This document shows, piece by piece, positions 1-10,960 of a stretch of 64,000 nt of DNA. Both the position numbers and the translations under genes were made by a program. The DNA comes from Poecilobothrus nobilitatus (Eukaryota > Arthropoda > Insecta > Diptera > Dolichopodidae). The stretch covers positions 261,365,843 through 261,429,842 of the forward strand of contig OX352774.1 in assembly GCA_947095535.1 (NCBI GenBank), read 5' to 3'. Numbering within the stretch: position 1 is the stretch's first letter; every line of letters starts with the position of its first letter. Under the pieces are notes generated by a model, which was not told the origin of the DNA, made no database searches, and saw only the letters and a program-made list of their open reading frames with translations.

Positions 1-1291
1 GAGATTTTGATTTTGAAGAGATTATAAAGTTGGATTTAAAATGAGGGCTTTAAAAATTTATTTACCGGAGATTTGGGACGGCCACCCCCACTACTGCAAA
101 GACAATTTTATCTTGCAATATGTATGGAAATAAAAAAAATTTAGTTGTATTTTAGAGTTTAAATTTAACATCTTTGATATTCATATCTTTTTTTTTTTAA
201 AATGTGCTAAAAATGAAAACAAAAATAAAAAAAAAACAAAAAAATAACGAGATTTTAAGAAACGATTTTGATAAAACGAAATTTTAATAGAATAAGATTT
301 AAAAAAAAAAAATAGAATTTTAAAAAATGAGATTTTGATAAAACGAAATATTAAGAAACGAGTATTTGTACCTAATCCATGAAATAGTCTATTTTGAACG
401 ATTTTGAAGAAAACTGAATTAAAGGATTCATTTCATTCAATTTTTGTGCAAAAAGATTGGTAATGGATTATTATTTTATTTTCAAAATTATTAAATCTAT
501 ATCGACTCGAATACTAATTTGTGCAAAAATTTTAACATTTTTGTGAGGAACCGCGATTAAATATTTTATTAATTTTGATTTCCTTTACCCCATTTATTAC
601 ATAATACCATAAACAATTATTTTCCACCTTCTACCAGAGTGTAACTCTGTATGTAATTTTAAAATTAGTTATTTTCTACTTAAAAACATTAAATTTCATT
701 TCAAGTTTACAGTACAAAATTATTCTTAAGGTGTTTAAAAGGTACTAAAACCGATCCTGTAAATAAAATATTTAAAATTTAAAAATTTATTTAAAAATGT
801 AATAATTTGTTGTAAAATTTGTTTTGTTGATAAAAATAATTGAAATGTTAACAGTTTTATTAAAGTGTTGTACAATTAGCAATGTTTAATATTTTAATAA
901 ATTTTCTTTTAGTCTTATCCAACTTCAATAATGTTTTGATTTCATGCTTTTTTTTTTGTGTATTTGTTAAATTGTATTTAAAATGTTTTACTAGAAAATT
1001 TACTTCTAACTGTGTTTTATTTAAATAAAAAACTAAAAAAACAAAAAAAAAAAAAAATAACTACAAGTAATTATTCTAAAACTTGACTAGCTAATAGCTG
1101 AATTAATTTTCATTGTAAATTCTCTAAATACCTTAAGAGAATAACGTAAAAAGTTTTTTAAAAACTTTATTTTTCACTATTTATTTTTTTTGTTGTTGTT
1201 GTTTTGATTGCATTTATTTATGATTTTATTTTGCATATACATAAGGTAGTGAATTTTTATGTCATTTTATGCAAAAATTTTATCCGTTCTG

Positions 1292-1314
1292 TATATATAT
1301 ATATATATATATAT
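1292..1314. repeat. TA microsatellite
   Basis: An uninterrupted run of about eleven TA dinucleotides, followed by the imperfect continuation GTATATGTATAG. Similar runs recur at 5791, 15552, 22391, 34347, 50743, 53826 and 57163 and reflect the base composition of the region. Confidence 0.9.
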
Positions 1315-1744
1315 GTATATGTATAGTTTAAGTTGAATAATATAATATAATGTTTTAATAATTTGTATAAAATGGTAACGTAATTAAAGTTATCAAATAA
1401 AGAAATTTCTTAAAATGTCCTTTAAATGTGATGGTTTATTTGAAATAAAGATAAAATAGCAAAAGATATAATATACTGTCATTGACTTTGGTCTTACCAT
1501 CACCAGTTAGTTTCTTTTAATATATAGTAATGCTGGTTTATACTTTTTTTAACGCGTTTACGCACAAGAACAATAATTTTTAATTTTTGTTGAATATTTT
1601 TGAAAATTGTCTAACCGTGATAACATTTTATATATTATTTTTAGTATTTAGCATACACCATAGGTTTTTCCTCAAAATAAAAGAACGATACACGGCAACC
1701 AATACGGTTGTTAAATATTGCAAAAGAATTATAAAAATGTCAAC

Positions 1745-1782
1745 GTCAAAAACACAATCAAATGTCAAGAACACAATCAATA
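1745..1782. repeat. 19-bp tandem duplication
   Basis: Two adjacent units (1745-1763 and 1764-1782) start with GTCAA and share the core ACACAATCAA. They differ at two positions. A small local duplication with no assignable function. Confidence 0.75.
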
Positions 1783-2671
1783 ATAATCTAGGGTAGAAGT
1801 TTTGGGAAATATGTTCTTAACAGAAGTAAAATCACCTCAATTATGTTGTAAAACTATAAAGTAAAAGAAAAGAAGGAAAAATGGTCTATAAACTTTTTAT
1901 CAGGTTGTTTTAAAATTAATAATAAAAAAAAAAGGATCAAGAAAATATAATCCGAATTTTTAAGTTATTTGTAAGAAAAATTAAACGAGTAGATGGATCA
2001 TTGTTTTTACCAATCAGATACATGTAATGTATAAGAAAGGTATAGTGATGCTATCAAAATTACGAACTCACCTCAGATTTTTGCAATATATTCATTTTCC
2101 CATTGCGTAGAAAGCTGAATTAGAAGTTTTTGAATTGCTGTCTGTCAATATGCCTGTATATCTTTCTGTCTGTAGACTCCTGTACAGCTGGGTCAATGGA
2201 ATTCGATAAAATATATTTCATATTTAAGATTTTGATGTAAACATTTCAAATGGAAAAGCTTCTGGTGCATTTATACCAAATGCCAAATGTCAGCCTCAAA
2301 TGTCACTTCACTAGGGTAATTTTTCCATTTTTTATGAATACCTATACCTATTTTGAAACAGAATAGGAGTATAAAGAAAGTTATTAAGGGGAAGTTGTTA
2401 CAAAACGCAATAATTCTTATAAAAAGAAATAACTTTTCTATAGAAATACTTTTAAATCAGACAAATTTTGAGGTTAGTTCTTGTTTTAATACCGTTTTTT
2501 TCTAACACGAAATTTATTTTTTGTGAAAACTCAATTTATATATTTTTGTGCCTAAAATCTACATATGATATAGATAATATATAAAATGTACAAATACGCA
2601 AATAATATAGCTATATATTAATAATATCAATAATCCTATTAAAAAACAAATATTAAATTTTCCTCTTTCAG

Positions 2672-2742
2672 CGATCGGTTCTGTGGTGGACCCAACTGAT
2701 TTTTTGTATTGCACATTATTAAAATTTTTTGAACTAAAATAA
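2672..2742 (+). other. candidate terminal exon behind a strong 3' splice site
   Basis: The acceptor TTTTCCTCTTTCAG ends at 2671 and has a good pyrimidine tract. It is followed by an unusually G+C-rich stretch (2672-2700). In the phase starting ATC at 2674 the frame stays open as IGSVVDPTDFLY and onward for 22 codons to TAA at 2740-2742; a second phase reads DRFCGGPN then TGA. A terminal coding exon of a plus-strand gene would look like this. Against it, no upstream partner exon is in the window, and the coding stretch is too short for composition to be informative. No protein family was recognised. Confidence 0.2.
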
Positions 2743-3699
2743 AAAAAAATAAAATGTAAATGCGTTCCAAAAAAAAGTTAATAAAAAAAATAAATAAAAA
2801 TTATGGAAACAGATGGTAGAATACAACTATACAGCAGGTGTAACTAGCACCCATCATCATTATAATAAAAAAATACACTCGGAAAGAGAAAAATTTGAAA
2901 AAGAAAAATGCAAAAATACAAAAATTTGTAATTCAAATTGTTCAATTTCAACTTAGTCCTGATAGTACCTACTAGTATTCAAGTTAAATTTTTCCTTTTT
3001 CAAATTTTTTATCTAATGGCGGTGGAAATTGTGCTTAAAAAGTCTGTTTGCGATAAATATGCGTTTTATTTTAGTAATTGAGAGTAGTACAAAAATTTTT
3101 TCTTACTCTGTAAATTCTAATTTAATATTATAATATATAAGGGAACATATATAAGACCTCATTGTAGGTATGAATTGGGTGACAAAAAAAAAAAAAATAA
3201 GAAAAATAAAAAAAAATAAATTTGCATTTATATTTGAGTAAAGTTTAAAAGATTAGTAAGCAGAGTTTACAGTTGATTCTATTTATAACAAGTAATTTAT
3301 GTTTATGAAATTCAGTGAAAATTCTAATTACATCTCGAGATACATATACATAATATATATATGTGAGTCAGAATATGTAGAAATAGATATATATATGAAT
3401 ATGCGTGAAAAATTCTATTTGAATAATTTAAATTTATATTTATTTTACATAATATTATAATACAAAGATTTATTTTAGTTACAGAGAAGAGAATATGAAC
3501 CTTAACTAGATAATAAGTTTCAGATTTTTTTTTTCAAAAGTATTATTTTAAGAAAAGTTTGTCAGAACATTTTATATTTATGTGTCAAGATATGTATGTT
3601 TGTTCTTAAAGTCATTATATATGCTAATGAGTGAAAAGTTCATCATTTATTTTTTTTTATTTTTGCGGATTAATGAGAGCAAAATAGTAATTAAGGTAT
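2743..3699. other. AT-rich DNA, nothing recognised
   Basis: Contains poly-A and mixed A/T runs, a short TA-rich patch near 3345-3400, and no protein-like frame. The plus-strand frame at 3582-3797 runs into a family Z element and is not a gene. Confidence 0.6.
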
Positions 3700-4986
3700 A
3701 TATAAACAAGGTAGAATGTAAACCAACGGTTTTTAAAAGCGTACATTTCCAAACTCAATACAAACTGTTTAGAATTTTGACTTGCACAAAAATTTGAAAA
3801 TTTCATGTAATAAGAACAAACGTGAAAATAGGACATTTTTGAAATTTTGAGGGGCCGTAAGTCCGGAATCCTATATAACTAAAAAAAGCCGTTAACACGC
3901 GTAAAAATATATTATTGAACCTTTAATTTTCATGCCTCGCCGAAGAAAAATTTTTACAGGTGTCTAAAAATAGCAAATTTTCAATTTTTGAGGCGTAATA
4001 ACTCTTAAAGAGGGGGTGTTACCAAAAACTTATACTGAGGAAACTTATTCTAATTCTAAAAGTTCTTTCTTGTCTCAAAATTTCAGGCTTCTATCTAAAG
4101 GCGTGCCGGAGTTATGAAAAAAGAAATTTCATGCAAAATATGGTTTTCACATAACGGTAAATTTAAATAGTAAATTACAAAATATTGCATAATTTTCGTA
4201 TTGTTTTATATAGATAATAAAATTTTCGATCTTCTGGCGGTTTTAGATTGCAAAACTATTACGCAGGGTCTGAGATATATACATCTGAAAATGGGACTTT
4301 TTCGCAATTTTGAAGAGCTGCAACTTTGGAATCCTTTACAACTAAAACAAACCTTTAACACACATTAAAATATATTACTGTAGCTTTAAATTTTATATCT
4401 TGCAGAAGTAAAATGTGTACAGGTTCCTAAGTTACAGGTGTTTAAAAATAGCAAATTTTAAATTTTTAAGTCCTCATATCTCATAAACAGGGGGTGGTCC
4501 AAAAAAATTTTTTGAGCAAACTTATACTAATTCTAAAAGTTATTTCTTGCCTCAAAATTTCAAGCCTCTATCTAAAAGCGTGCCGGAGTTATGAAAGTAG
4601 AAAAATCATGCAAAATTTGGGTTTCACATAACGGTAAATTTAAATACTAAATTTAAAAAAATTGTATAATTTTGATATTAATTTACAAAAATAAAAGAAG
4701 TAGCTGTCAAATGACGTTTTCAGATTGAAAAAATTTTAAGTAGAACATAAGATATATGCATTTAAAAATAAAGCTTTTTCAAAGTTTGAGGGGGTGTAGC
4801 TCCGTAATGGGAGGGGCTACATGAAAAAGTTGTTCCACAAAATTATTTTTTTATGAGACCTACCCATGGTTAAAATTTTTTTTCTCTATCTTTAACGGTG
4901 TAGAAGTTTTGTAAACAGACGGACGGACAGAGTCAAACTAATAAGCACATTTTTTCAAATTTTTTTTGGAAATGTGCTAAAAATAC
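3700..4986 (+). mobile_element. family Z repeat, copy A (longest copy, internal duplication)
   Basis: Longest of six related copies. The 5' end has AAACAAGGTAGAATG and then TTTTTAAAAGCGTACATTT; the 3' end has a GGACGGACAGAG run, AAACTAATAAG, and a terminal hairpin with arms AGCACATTT (4944-4952) and AAATGTGCT (4970-4978). The 5' motif and the 3' tip form an imperfect terminal inverted repeat. A roughly 477-bp module is present twice: GCGTGCCGGA occurs at 4101 and 4578, and GGAATCCT-type motifs recur with similar spacing. No coding capacity is seen, so it is non-autonomous. The 3' hairpin followed by CTAA recalls Helitron/Helentron ends, but this is only a resemblance. Confidence 0.7.
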
Positions 4987-4999
4987 AAAGCAGTATGAA

Positions 5000-5626
5000 A
5001 AACTAAAGGTTTTAAAAGGCACCTTTTTTTAAGAGACAATAAAAATATTTTAAAAGATTGTGACTTGCACTAAAATTTGTAAATTTTCTTGGAATTTAAT
5101 ATAAAAAATTTTCGGAAAATCATGAGACACTTTCTCAAATTTTAAGAAAATCCTATGTAATTAAAGATCGTTATCACATAAAAATAACATTTATTTCGAC
5201 TTCTAAAATCTTTCAAACAAAGGGAATACAAAAAAAATGCTGAGCTAAATTATGTGAAAGATTTTTCTTCTCTCATGGTCCTATCTAAAAGCATTCCGAA
5301 GATTTTGATTTAAAAAGGTAAGAAAATATCCTTTAGTTGACATTTTTAGATTGAAAAAATGTTTAACAGAATCTTATATAATATTATACTCATTTGGAAA
5401 TATAGGACTTTTTTCAAACTTTGAGGGGATTTTAGCTTCCTAATGGGTGGGATTACATAAACAAATTGCGCTAAATTATTAATTTTGTCTAAAAGACCTA
5501 ACATTTCATTGTTAAAATTTCATTGTTCTATCTTAAACAGTAGAAGTTCTGTAAACTCTGAGAGCAAACAATAGGCGAACGGACGGACGAGTGAAACTAA
5601 TAAGCAAATTTTTCAAATTTTTTTTT
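5000..5626 (+). mobile_element. family Z repeat, copy B
   Basis: Begins about 15 bp after copy A, with GGTTTTAAAAGGCACC and the shared GTGACTTGCAC motif. It ends with GGACGGACGAGTG, AAACTAATAAGC and a T run. It carries only one internal module and is more diverged, and the 3' hairpin arm AAATGTGCT is no longer present. Because it abuts copy A in the same orientation, the pair may be a tandem arrangement or two insertions. Confidence 0.65.
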
Positions 5627-6992
5627 TTGTTGTTTAACTGACATAATATTGTACGAATTATCTTTTATAATACAGCTTCAGCTTCATTATTCATAGTATG
5701 ATTTATGAAACTAAATTATATAATTTTCTTTGTACAGAATACAATCAAAGCTCCACAAAATAATTAATTGCAAGTAACATAATGTTAGTTATATATATAT
5801 ATATATAATCTAATATATATATTAGATTAGTTAGATGTAAATTTTATTTTATAGTATCTTATAAGTACACATACAGGAATGGTAAAGAACAAATTCTTTA
5901 ACTCTATAAACTTAGCCTTATTATATTGGAGAAATCTGAAACTAATAAAAGGAAATAAATAAATTTTAATTTTATTGTAGGTAACGAAATAGTTCCACTT
6001 GAGTCAATATAATATGGCACAAACAGAATAATATTCAACTTAATATTGATGTAAAATGTTCTTGGTAAAGTGATTTGGAAACATTATAATAATAAATTAT
6101 AACATCGTAAAGTGAAAATTACGAATACTTCACTTTTACGATAGATAAGAATTATAAGAAGACTCCTGAAATCGTTAACTTTTAGTATGAATATCCTGCT
6201 TCGTTCAGTACTGTTAAATATTGTGGGTGATGGTTTTCATAATGGATTTGAATTATAATTGTACATAATACCACCTGGTAAATATTTAAATACATAAAAT
6301 TATCATAAACATTTTTTATTCTTAAATATAAGATATTGTAAAAATATATATGTGTATTTGTAAAATAATAAACGGTTTCTTTGGAAAAATTGAAAACATT
6401 TGTAAAAGTAAAATTATGCAGGAAAATTTGAATTAAGTTAATGGCATTTTTGTTATTATTTATTAATTTCATAATAAAATATAGAAAAAAAAAAAAAATA
6501 TGTAAAGTACAAATTATAAAGTATGTAGGACTAGAAAGATTATAAATTATACACAATTCCTACAATTGTAACATATGATTCACATTCGTCGGGAAATTTT
6601 ATTGTACGATGTTAAAAGACAATCATCAAATGAAATAGAAATATTTTAAAGCAATTTTATTTTTTATTTAATATATTTTTAACTTTTTTAAATCTAATTT
6701 TTTTTTTTATGGCTTATCAATAAGCTTCAATAAGTTGCTTCAATAAATGAATTTTGTTCTTGTGGACGAAAAACGAAATCTTGTACTCGTATTTGGACAA
6801 AATTGATTTCGGAAATAAATTATTTCCGCTGAATTCAATAGAATTAGTTTGGCAAACCGTGATTCTGTACTAACTCTAGAATGCCTTTTAATTATTTTTT
6901 GTTTCTCGGATAATACCTTTTATGTTTTAATCCCTATTCCATCGCGAACTCTTGTTATTTTTAAAAGCGATTTTTAAAAATAATTACATTTT
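5627..6992. other. AT-rich DNA, nothing recognised
   Basis: Holds a TA run (5791-5805), a perfect palindrome (5806-5829), poly-A tracts and no protein-like frame. The minus-strand frame at 6182-6556 is hydrophobic, low-complexity and unsupported. Confidence 0.6.
5806..5829. repeat. perfect 24-bp palindrome
   Basis: The arm TAATCTAATATA is followed directly by its exact reverse complement. It adjoins a TA microsatellite, so slippage or cruciform formation is the simplest explanation. Confidence 0.85.
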
Positions 6993-7893
6993 TATACCCT
7001 ACACGTTAAGTATAAGGTATATTAACTTTGGTATGGTGTTTGTAACCACCAAAAGGAAGCGAGTTAGGTATAGACATGTATATGTATTCTGAATCAGGAT
7101 CACGTCCTGAGTCGATTTAGCGATGTCCGTCCGTCCGTACGCACGTTAACTCAAAAAATAATGATGCTATCTTGATGAAATTTATACTGTAGGTTAACAA
7201 TGACTAAGGTAAGGCGGGGATTGTAAATGGGCGAAATCGGACCATGCGTTCGGGTACCTCCCATACAACTCCCAAAACCGAATACGCATATCTTAGAAAT
7301 TAATAAAGATAGAAACTTAAAATTTTGTACGAGGCTGTGTTTTCCTGAATCTCTGATATCCCTAAAATTTGAGATGAATTGGAGTGGTTGTTCGGGTAGC
7401 TGCCGTACAACTTTTAAAACCGAACAAGAATATCTTCGAAATTAATAAAGATAAAAACTTCAAATTTAGTACTAGGGTGTTATTTCCTGAATCCCTTATT
7501 TGTACAAAATTTAAGATGAATATTGGAGGAGCTATTCGGGTACCTTCCATACAACTCCCAAAACCTAACAAGCATATCTTCGAAATTAATAAAGATAGGA
7601 ACTTCAAATTTGATACGAGGGTGCTGTTTTCTAAATCCCTGATTTGCCTAAAATTTGAGATGAATTGGAGTGATCGTTCGGGTACCTCCCATACAACTCC
7701 CAAAACCGAACAAGCATATCTTCGAAATTAATAAAGATAGAAACTGCAAATTTTGTACAAAGGTTGTAAAAGCATTTATTTTTTTTTAGCTTATATTAAA
7801 TATACCCTATACTAAATTAACTTATGGATTTTTAATTTAATTTGAATTTTTTAGGTGTAGGGTATAAATAAGTCGGTTGCATTTACTTGTTTT
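6993..7893 (+). mobile_element. family T non-autonomous element with TATACCC hairpins (DINE-1/INE-1-like layout)
   Basis: Starts with TATACCC at 6993, pairing with AGGTATA at 7015-7021 as a terminal hairpin. Next comes GAGTCGATTTAGCGATGTCC (about 7110) running into CCGTCCGTCCGTACG, a motif order I recall from widespread Drosophila non-autonomous elements. A central array of about 142-bp repeats follows. The right end has TATACCC (7801) opposite GGGTATA (7860) and finishes near AAGTCGGTTGCATTTACTTG. The last 120 bp recur inverted at 27112-27262, which proves the repeat nature of this end. No coding capacity is seen. The exact family cannot be fixed without a repeat library. Confidence 0.65.
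7240..7762 (+). repeat. tandem array of about 142-bp units
   Basis: The motif CGGGTAsCTsCCATACAAC or close variants begins at 7251, 7393, 7537 and 7679, giving periods of 142, 144 and 142 bp. Each unit continues with AAAACC, CATATCTT and GAAATTAATAAAGAT. The frames at 7227-7445, 7362-7703 and 7384-7731 lie inside this array and are translations of the repeat, not genes. Confidence 0.9.
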
Positions 7894-10387
7894 TTATTTA
7901 ACTTTTAAATAATTGTTTACATTCTAATTTAAACTTATAAAAGTTAATCAAAAAAACAGGTTCATTTTCAAAAATATTAAATTAGCATATAAAATTATCT
8001 ATATATTTTTTCTTTTTTTTTAATTATTTATTTATTCAATTATAACTAAACCTAAAAAAATTACAAACAAAATGGTTATATTTCACAAATTAAAATTATT
8101 AGCTTTAAAAATAACAAACTTTTTTTTTTTCGCTAATCTTAATGTAATCTTAAATGAATTTATTTAAAAAAAATCTTTTTGAATATTTATTTAACAATAT
8201 AAGTTTTTTTTATTTGCTTTTTGTTTTATTATCTATATTCTGGGCGTTAGATTTTGTACTACAAACAATTGTATATTTTTAGGAGGCATACGTTTTAATG
8301 TGAGTATGCTAGCGAGTGGAATTCATAGTAATTCAAGTTGTCATATTTAGATTATACACTTTTAAATATGTAGTACATAATTTAGATATGTTGTAACTCC
8401 AAATTGCAATTTTAGAAACTATATATGCATTTGGAATATGAGCAGTCTTAAATTTACACGGTTTAAAGTCAAGAATGTGGCAATTCTATAGTCAAAAGTC
8501 TTGGACCAATATTCCATGACTTGGTTTTAAATTTATATTTATGTAAATTAAAAATCAATAGAATTTAATTTATTATTTTAAGTGCATTTAAATGTTATTT
8601 TTTTATTTTATGAAAATCGTTTTGCCAATCTATATGCAGAACTGTTTTTTCACTTTTTTTTTCGATATCTGAGTTGACGATTCAAAATTATTTAGTTTTG
8701 CAAGAGTTAATTGTTTTTTAAGATCGAAAATGAGTTAAAATTTTCAAAAACTTTTTTGATTTTCATCATATAATTTTAGTTATATTAAATATAATTTTAA
8801 TAATAATAAATTTTAATGAAAAACGAATAAATCTAACAATGCTTTTGTATATCAGAAGCCTTAATTAAGAAGTTGTCAATAAAAAAGTATAAGTTAACAT
8901 TAAAGTTAAAATCATAACCAACATTTTTAAATTGATTATTGAAAATTATTGTATGTATGTATATATTGTATGTATTACTATATGTAATTATATTATTTTA
9001 TTAATATTTTTACTTTTGTTTTTGTTATTCTGTGCATTATGTAGGAAATTAGTCTGTATGTGGTTTTATAAAAATTTTCCTTTTTTTATTATTGATAAAT
9101 ACAAAATTTTATAAGTAGATTAGGAAATAAAAGATATATAAGTAATTATAAATTTTAAAAATTATTTTATTTATTTTTATAATTAAATTTTTTTCTCTTT
9201 TTTATTTTATGGTTTTTGATTTTTTTTTTGTAGATACTGTCTGATTGAGTTTATCTTAATAATGATGCAGTAGTATATACCAGATCATCGCAAATAAAGT
9301 CTTAGTTTATATAGTTTAATACATACGATAATAATAAGAAAATTTAAATTTTTTGTTAAGATTTAATTATATAAACAGGGTAAATCATTTTCGGTCTTGA
9401 ATTCTCATATTCTCATATTTAAGGTAACAGAAAGAAAAAAAAAACATTTTTGATGATATATGTCAAAACTTAATTCATTGTATTAGTTACGATGTTTTTG
9501 AGATATAAGCAAATCAAATTAAAAATTAAAAAAAAAAATGTTTGGCCCCATTATATCAAGAACCGAGAGAAATATATCCCCCTCTCAACATAATTTTTTC
9601 TTTGTTTTTGTCTCCCAAATATACCCTATAAATATGCAAAGCCGAAAGAGAATCATTCTGTATGTAATACAATTTATTTAACTTATAAGGGGAGATGAGC
9701 AAGTAGAGAATATATGTAATTAAAATTTTATTCTTAATTTAAAAAATATTATAAATTAAGAATATTTATATAAATATTTAAAATTAATTTTATTTTAAAT
9801 GATTTGCTTTATTTATTTATAAAATAATTTTTATTTAAATTCCTCTATTTCTTTTCTAATACAGGTATGTACCTACAGATATGTTTAATGTTTAACTAAA
9901 CCAATAGACTGCTAAAGTCAAAAATAATTTTAAAGTTATAATATTTATTTTTTAATAATTATCTAAAAGATGGTGAACTGTTAAACAAATTGAGAATATG
10001 GATTAAATGTTTAAATTTGATTTTGTGATTGTTGGAAATATTTCGTCAGTGTTTATTTCTCTCAGCTGTTGTTATTTTTAAAAAAATCTGATTTTACCTC
10101 CTAAAGTGATTTGCTTTCTCTTTTTTCTGTTGTTGTTGTTACGTGTATGCATTTACGTGCACTAAATACAAAAAAGAAATTCTCATATGTTTTTCTACAA
10201 AACCTATAACAATAATATATTTTCTCTTTTCTGGACTTTTATATTAAACTCAAATTAATGAGAATTTCTTTAACGTCATTATATAGTGAAATTTATAAAG
10301 GGAATACACATAATTTTTTTTTTTTTTGGCAGTTAGTGAATTTGAACTTATTAATTTTTTGCTATTAATAGGACTGTATAAATTCTA
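7894..10387. other. AT-rich DNA with one candidate recursive splice site
   Basis: No protein-like frame; the hydrophobic frame at 8932-9114 is low-complexity. A clear pyrimidine tract with back-to-back acceptor and donor lies at 9864/9865 and is listed separately. A TTG-repeat patch lies near 10128-10140. Confidence 0.6.
9842..9871 (+). promoter_or_regulatory. candidate recursive splice site
   Basis: The pyrimidine-rich tract CCTCTATTTCTTTTCTAATA leads into CAG at 9862-9864, followed at once by the donor-like GTATGTAC. A 3' splice site fused directly to a 5' splice site is the signature of zero-length exons used in stepwise removal of long fly introns. The donor is not the optimal GTAAGT, and chance occurrence in 64 kb is possible. 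It would need a plus-strand host gene. Confidence 0.3.
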
Positions 10388-10796
10388 GATTTAGCCAATT
10401 GTGTAGTGGTTAAGACACCGGCCTTTCATACGAAAAGTCTCGGGTTCAAACCCCGGCTAGGTCATATAGCTTAATAAAAAATAATATAGATTTTCTTATA
10501 ATATATAATTAGTAGAATATAATTAAATTAAAAATAAGTTTATATGTCTTATAAATTATAATTAATATCATATTCTAATAGCTATATAATAAAATAATAA
10601 TAAAACCATAATTCTTGTATAAGATAATAGATGACGTAGAAATAATAGAAACGTCTAAGTCTTCTACAATAGCTACAGCCGAGTAATCAACAGCTTAGTG
10701 AAATAATGATTCCAAAAACTTAGTCAAATATGAATGCTAAATGACTTAGTGGATGCCCTATGCTCCTTATAGGAGTGACAAAAAAAAAAAAAAAAA
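10388..10796 (+). mobile_element. SINE family B (tRNA-headed, A-tailed)
   Basis: The head (10388-10464) is tRNA-like, with an A-box-like TTGTGTAGTGG and a B-box-like GGTTCAAACCC. A 7-bp acceptor stem is possible between GATTTAG (10388-10394) and CTAGGTC (10457-10463), with two G-T pairs. The T arm is TCGGG / CCCGG around TTCAAAC. The anticodon arm does not pair, and the 5' part has a few extra bases, so it is not a functional tRNA gene. An unrelated body continues to ATGCCCTATGCTCC, a short hairpin (CTCCT-TAT-AGGAG) and GTGAC, then a run of 17 A. Flanking AATTCTAGA and AATCCTAGA could be an imperfect target duplication. Confidence 0.6.
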
Positions 10797-10867
10797 TCCT
10801 AGAAAACCATTAACAATATAATATTACGATAGGTTTACTTATCAATAGTAAAATATATTATATTCTA

Positions 10868-10960
10868 GGACCTCGGTAACCTAGTGGGTAAGAGCGTATA
10901 AAATAAGCTGTAAACATCGAGAGAGTGTGGGTTCGAATCCCACACACGTCGCAGGTAATT
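10868..10960 (+). mobile_element. SINE family A, copy 1 (tRNA-derived head only)
   Basis: Carries CCTCGGTAACCTAGTGGGTA (A box with one mismatch) and a perfect B box GGTTCGAATCC within a well-paired T arm GTGGG / CCCAC. It stops shortly after ACGTCG and lacks the SINE body seen in other copies, so it is 3'-truncated. The tRNA of origin is uncertain; the TGGCCTAGTGG motif of better copies resembles arginine-type tRNAs. It lies only about 70 bp downstream of SINE family B. Confidence 0.75.

Larger units (their letters stand above)
1..2671. other. AT-rich DNA without a recognisable gene
   Basis: No open frame with protein-like composition is seen. The stretch holds A and T runs, a TA microsatellite at 1292-1314 and a 19-bp direct repeat at 1745-1782. 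A patch at 2130-2300 is somewhat richer in G+C and contains CTGTC/CTGTCTG motifs like those near the ends of fly mobile elements, but it could not be assigned. The string AATGTGCTAAAAA near 205-217 matches the 3' tip of family Z elements found later, so a degraded copy may end there. Confidence 0.6.

Noticed and set aside
3700..4986. Firm assignment of family Z to Helitrons
   Set aside because: The 3' hairpin is suggestive, but no clear 5' TC end or replicase was seen and the ends also form imperfect inverted repeats.
7227..7731. Three overlapping frames with repeated peptides as a repeat protein
   Set aside because: They translate the 142-bp tandem units of a non-coding element in both strands; the periodicity belongs to the DNA.
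10388..10464. Functional tRNA gene
   Set aside because: Acceptor and T arms pair, but the anticodon arm does not, the 5' half has extra bases, and the unit continues into an A-tailed body as a SINE does.
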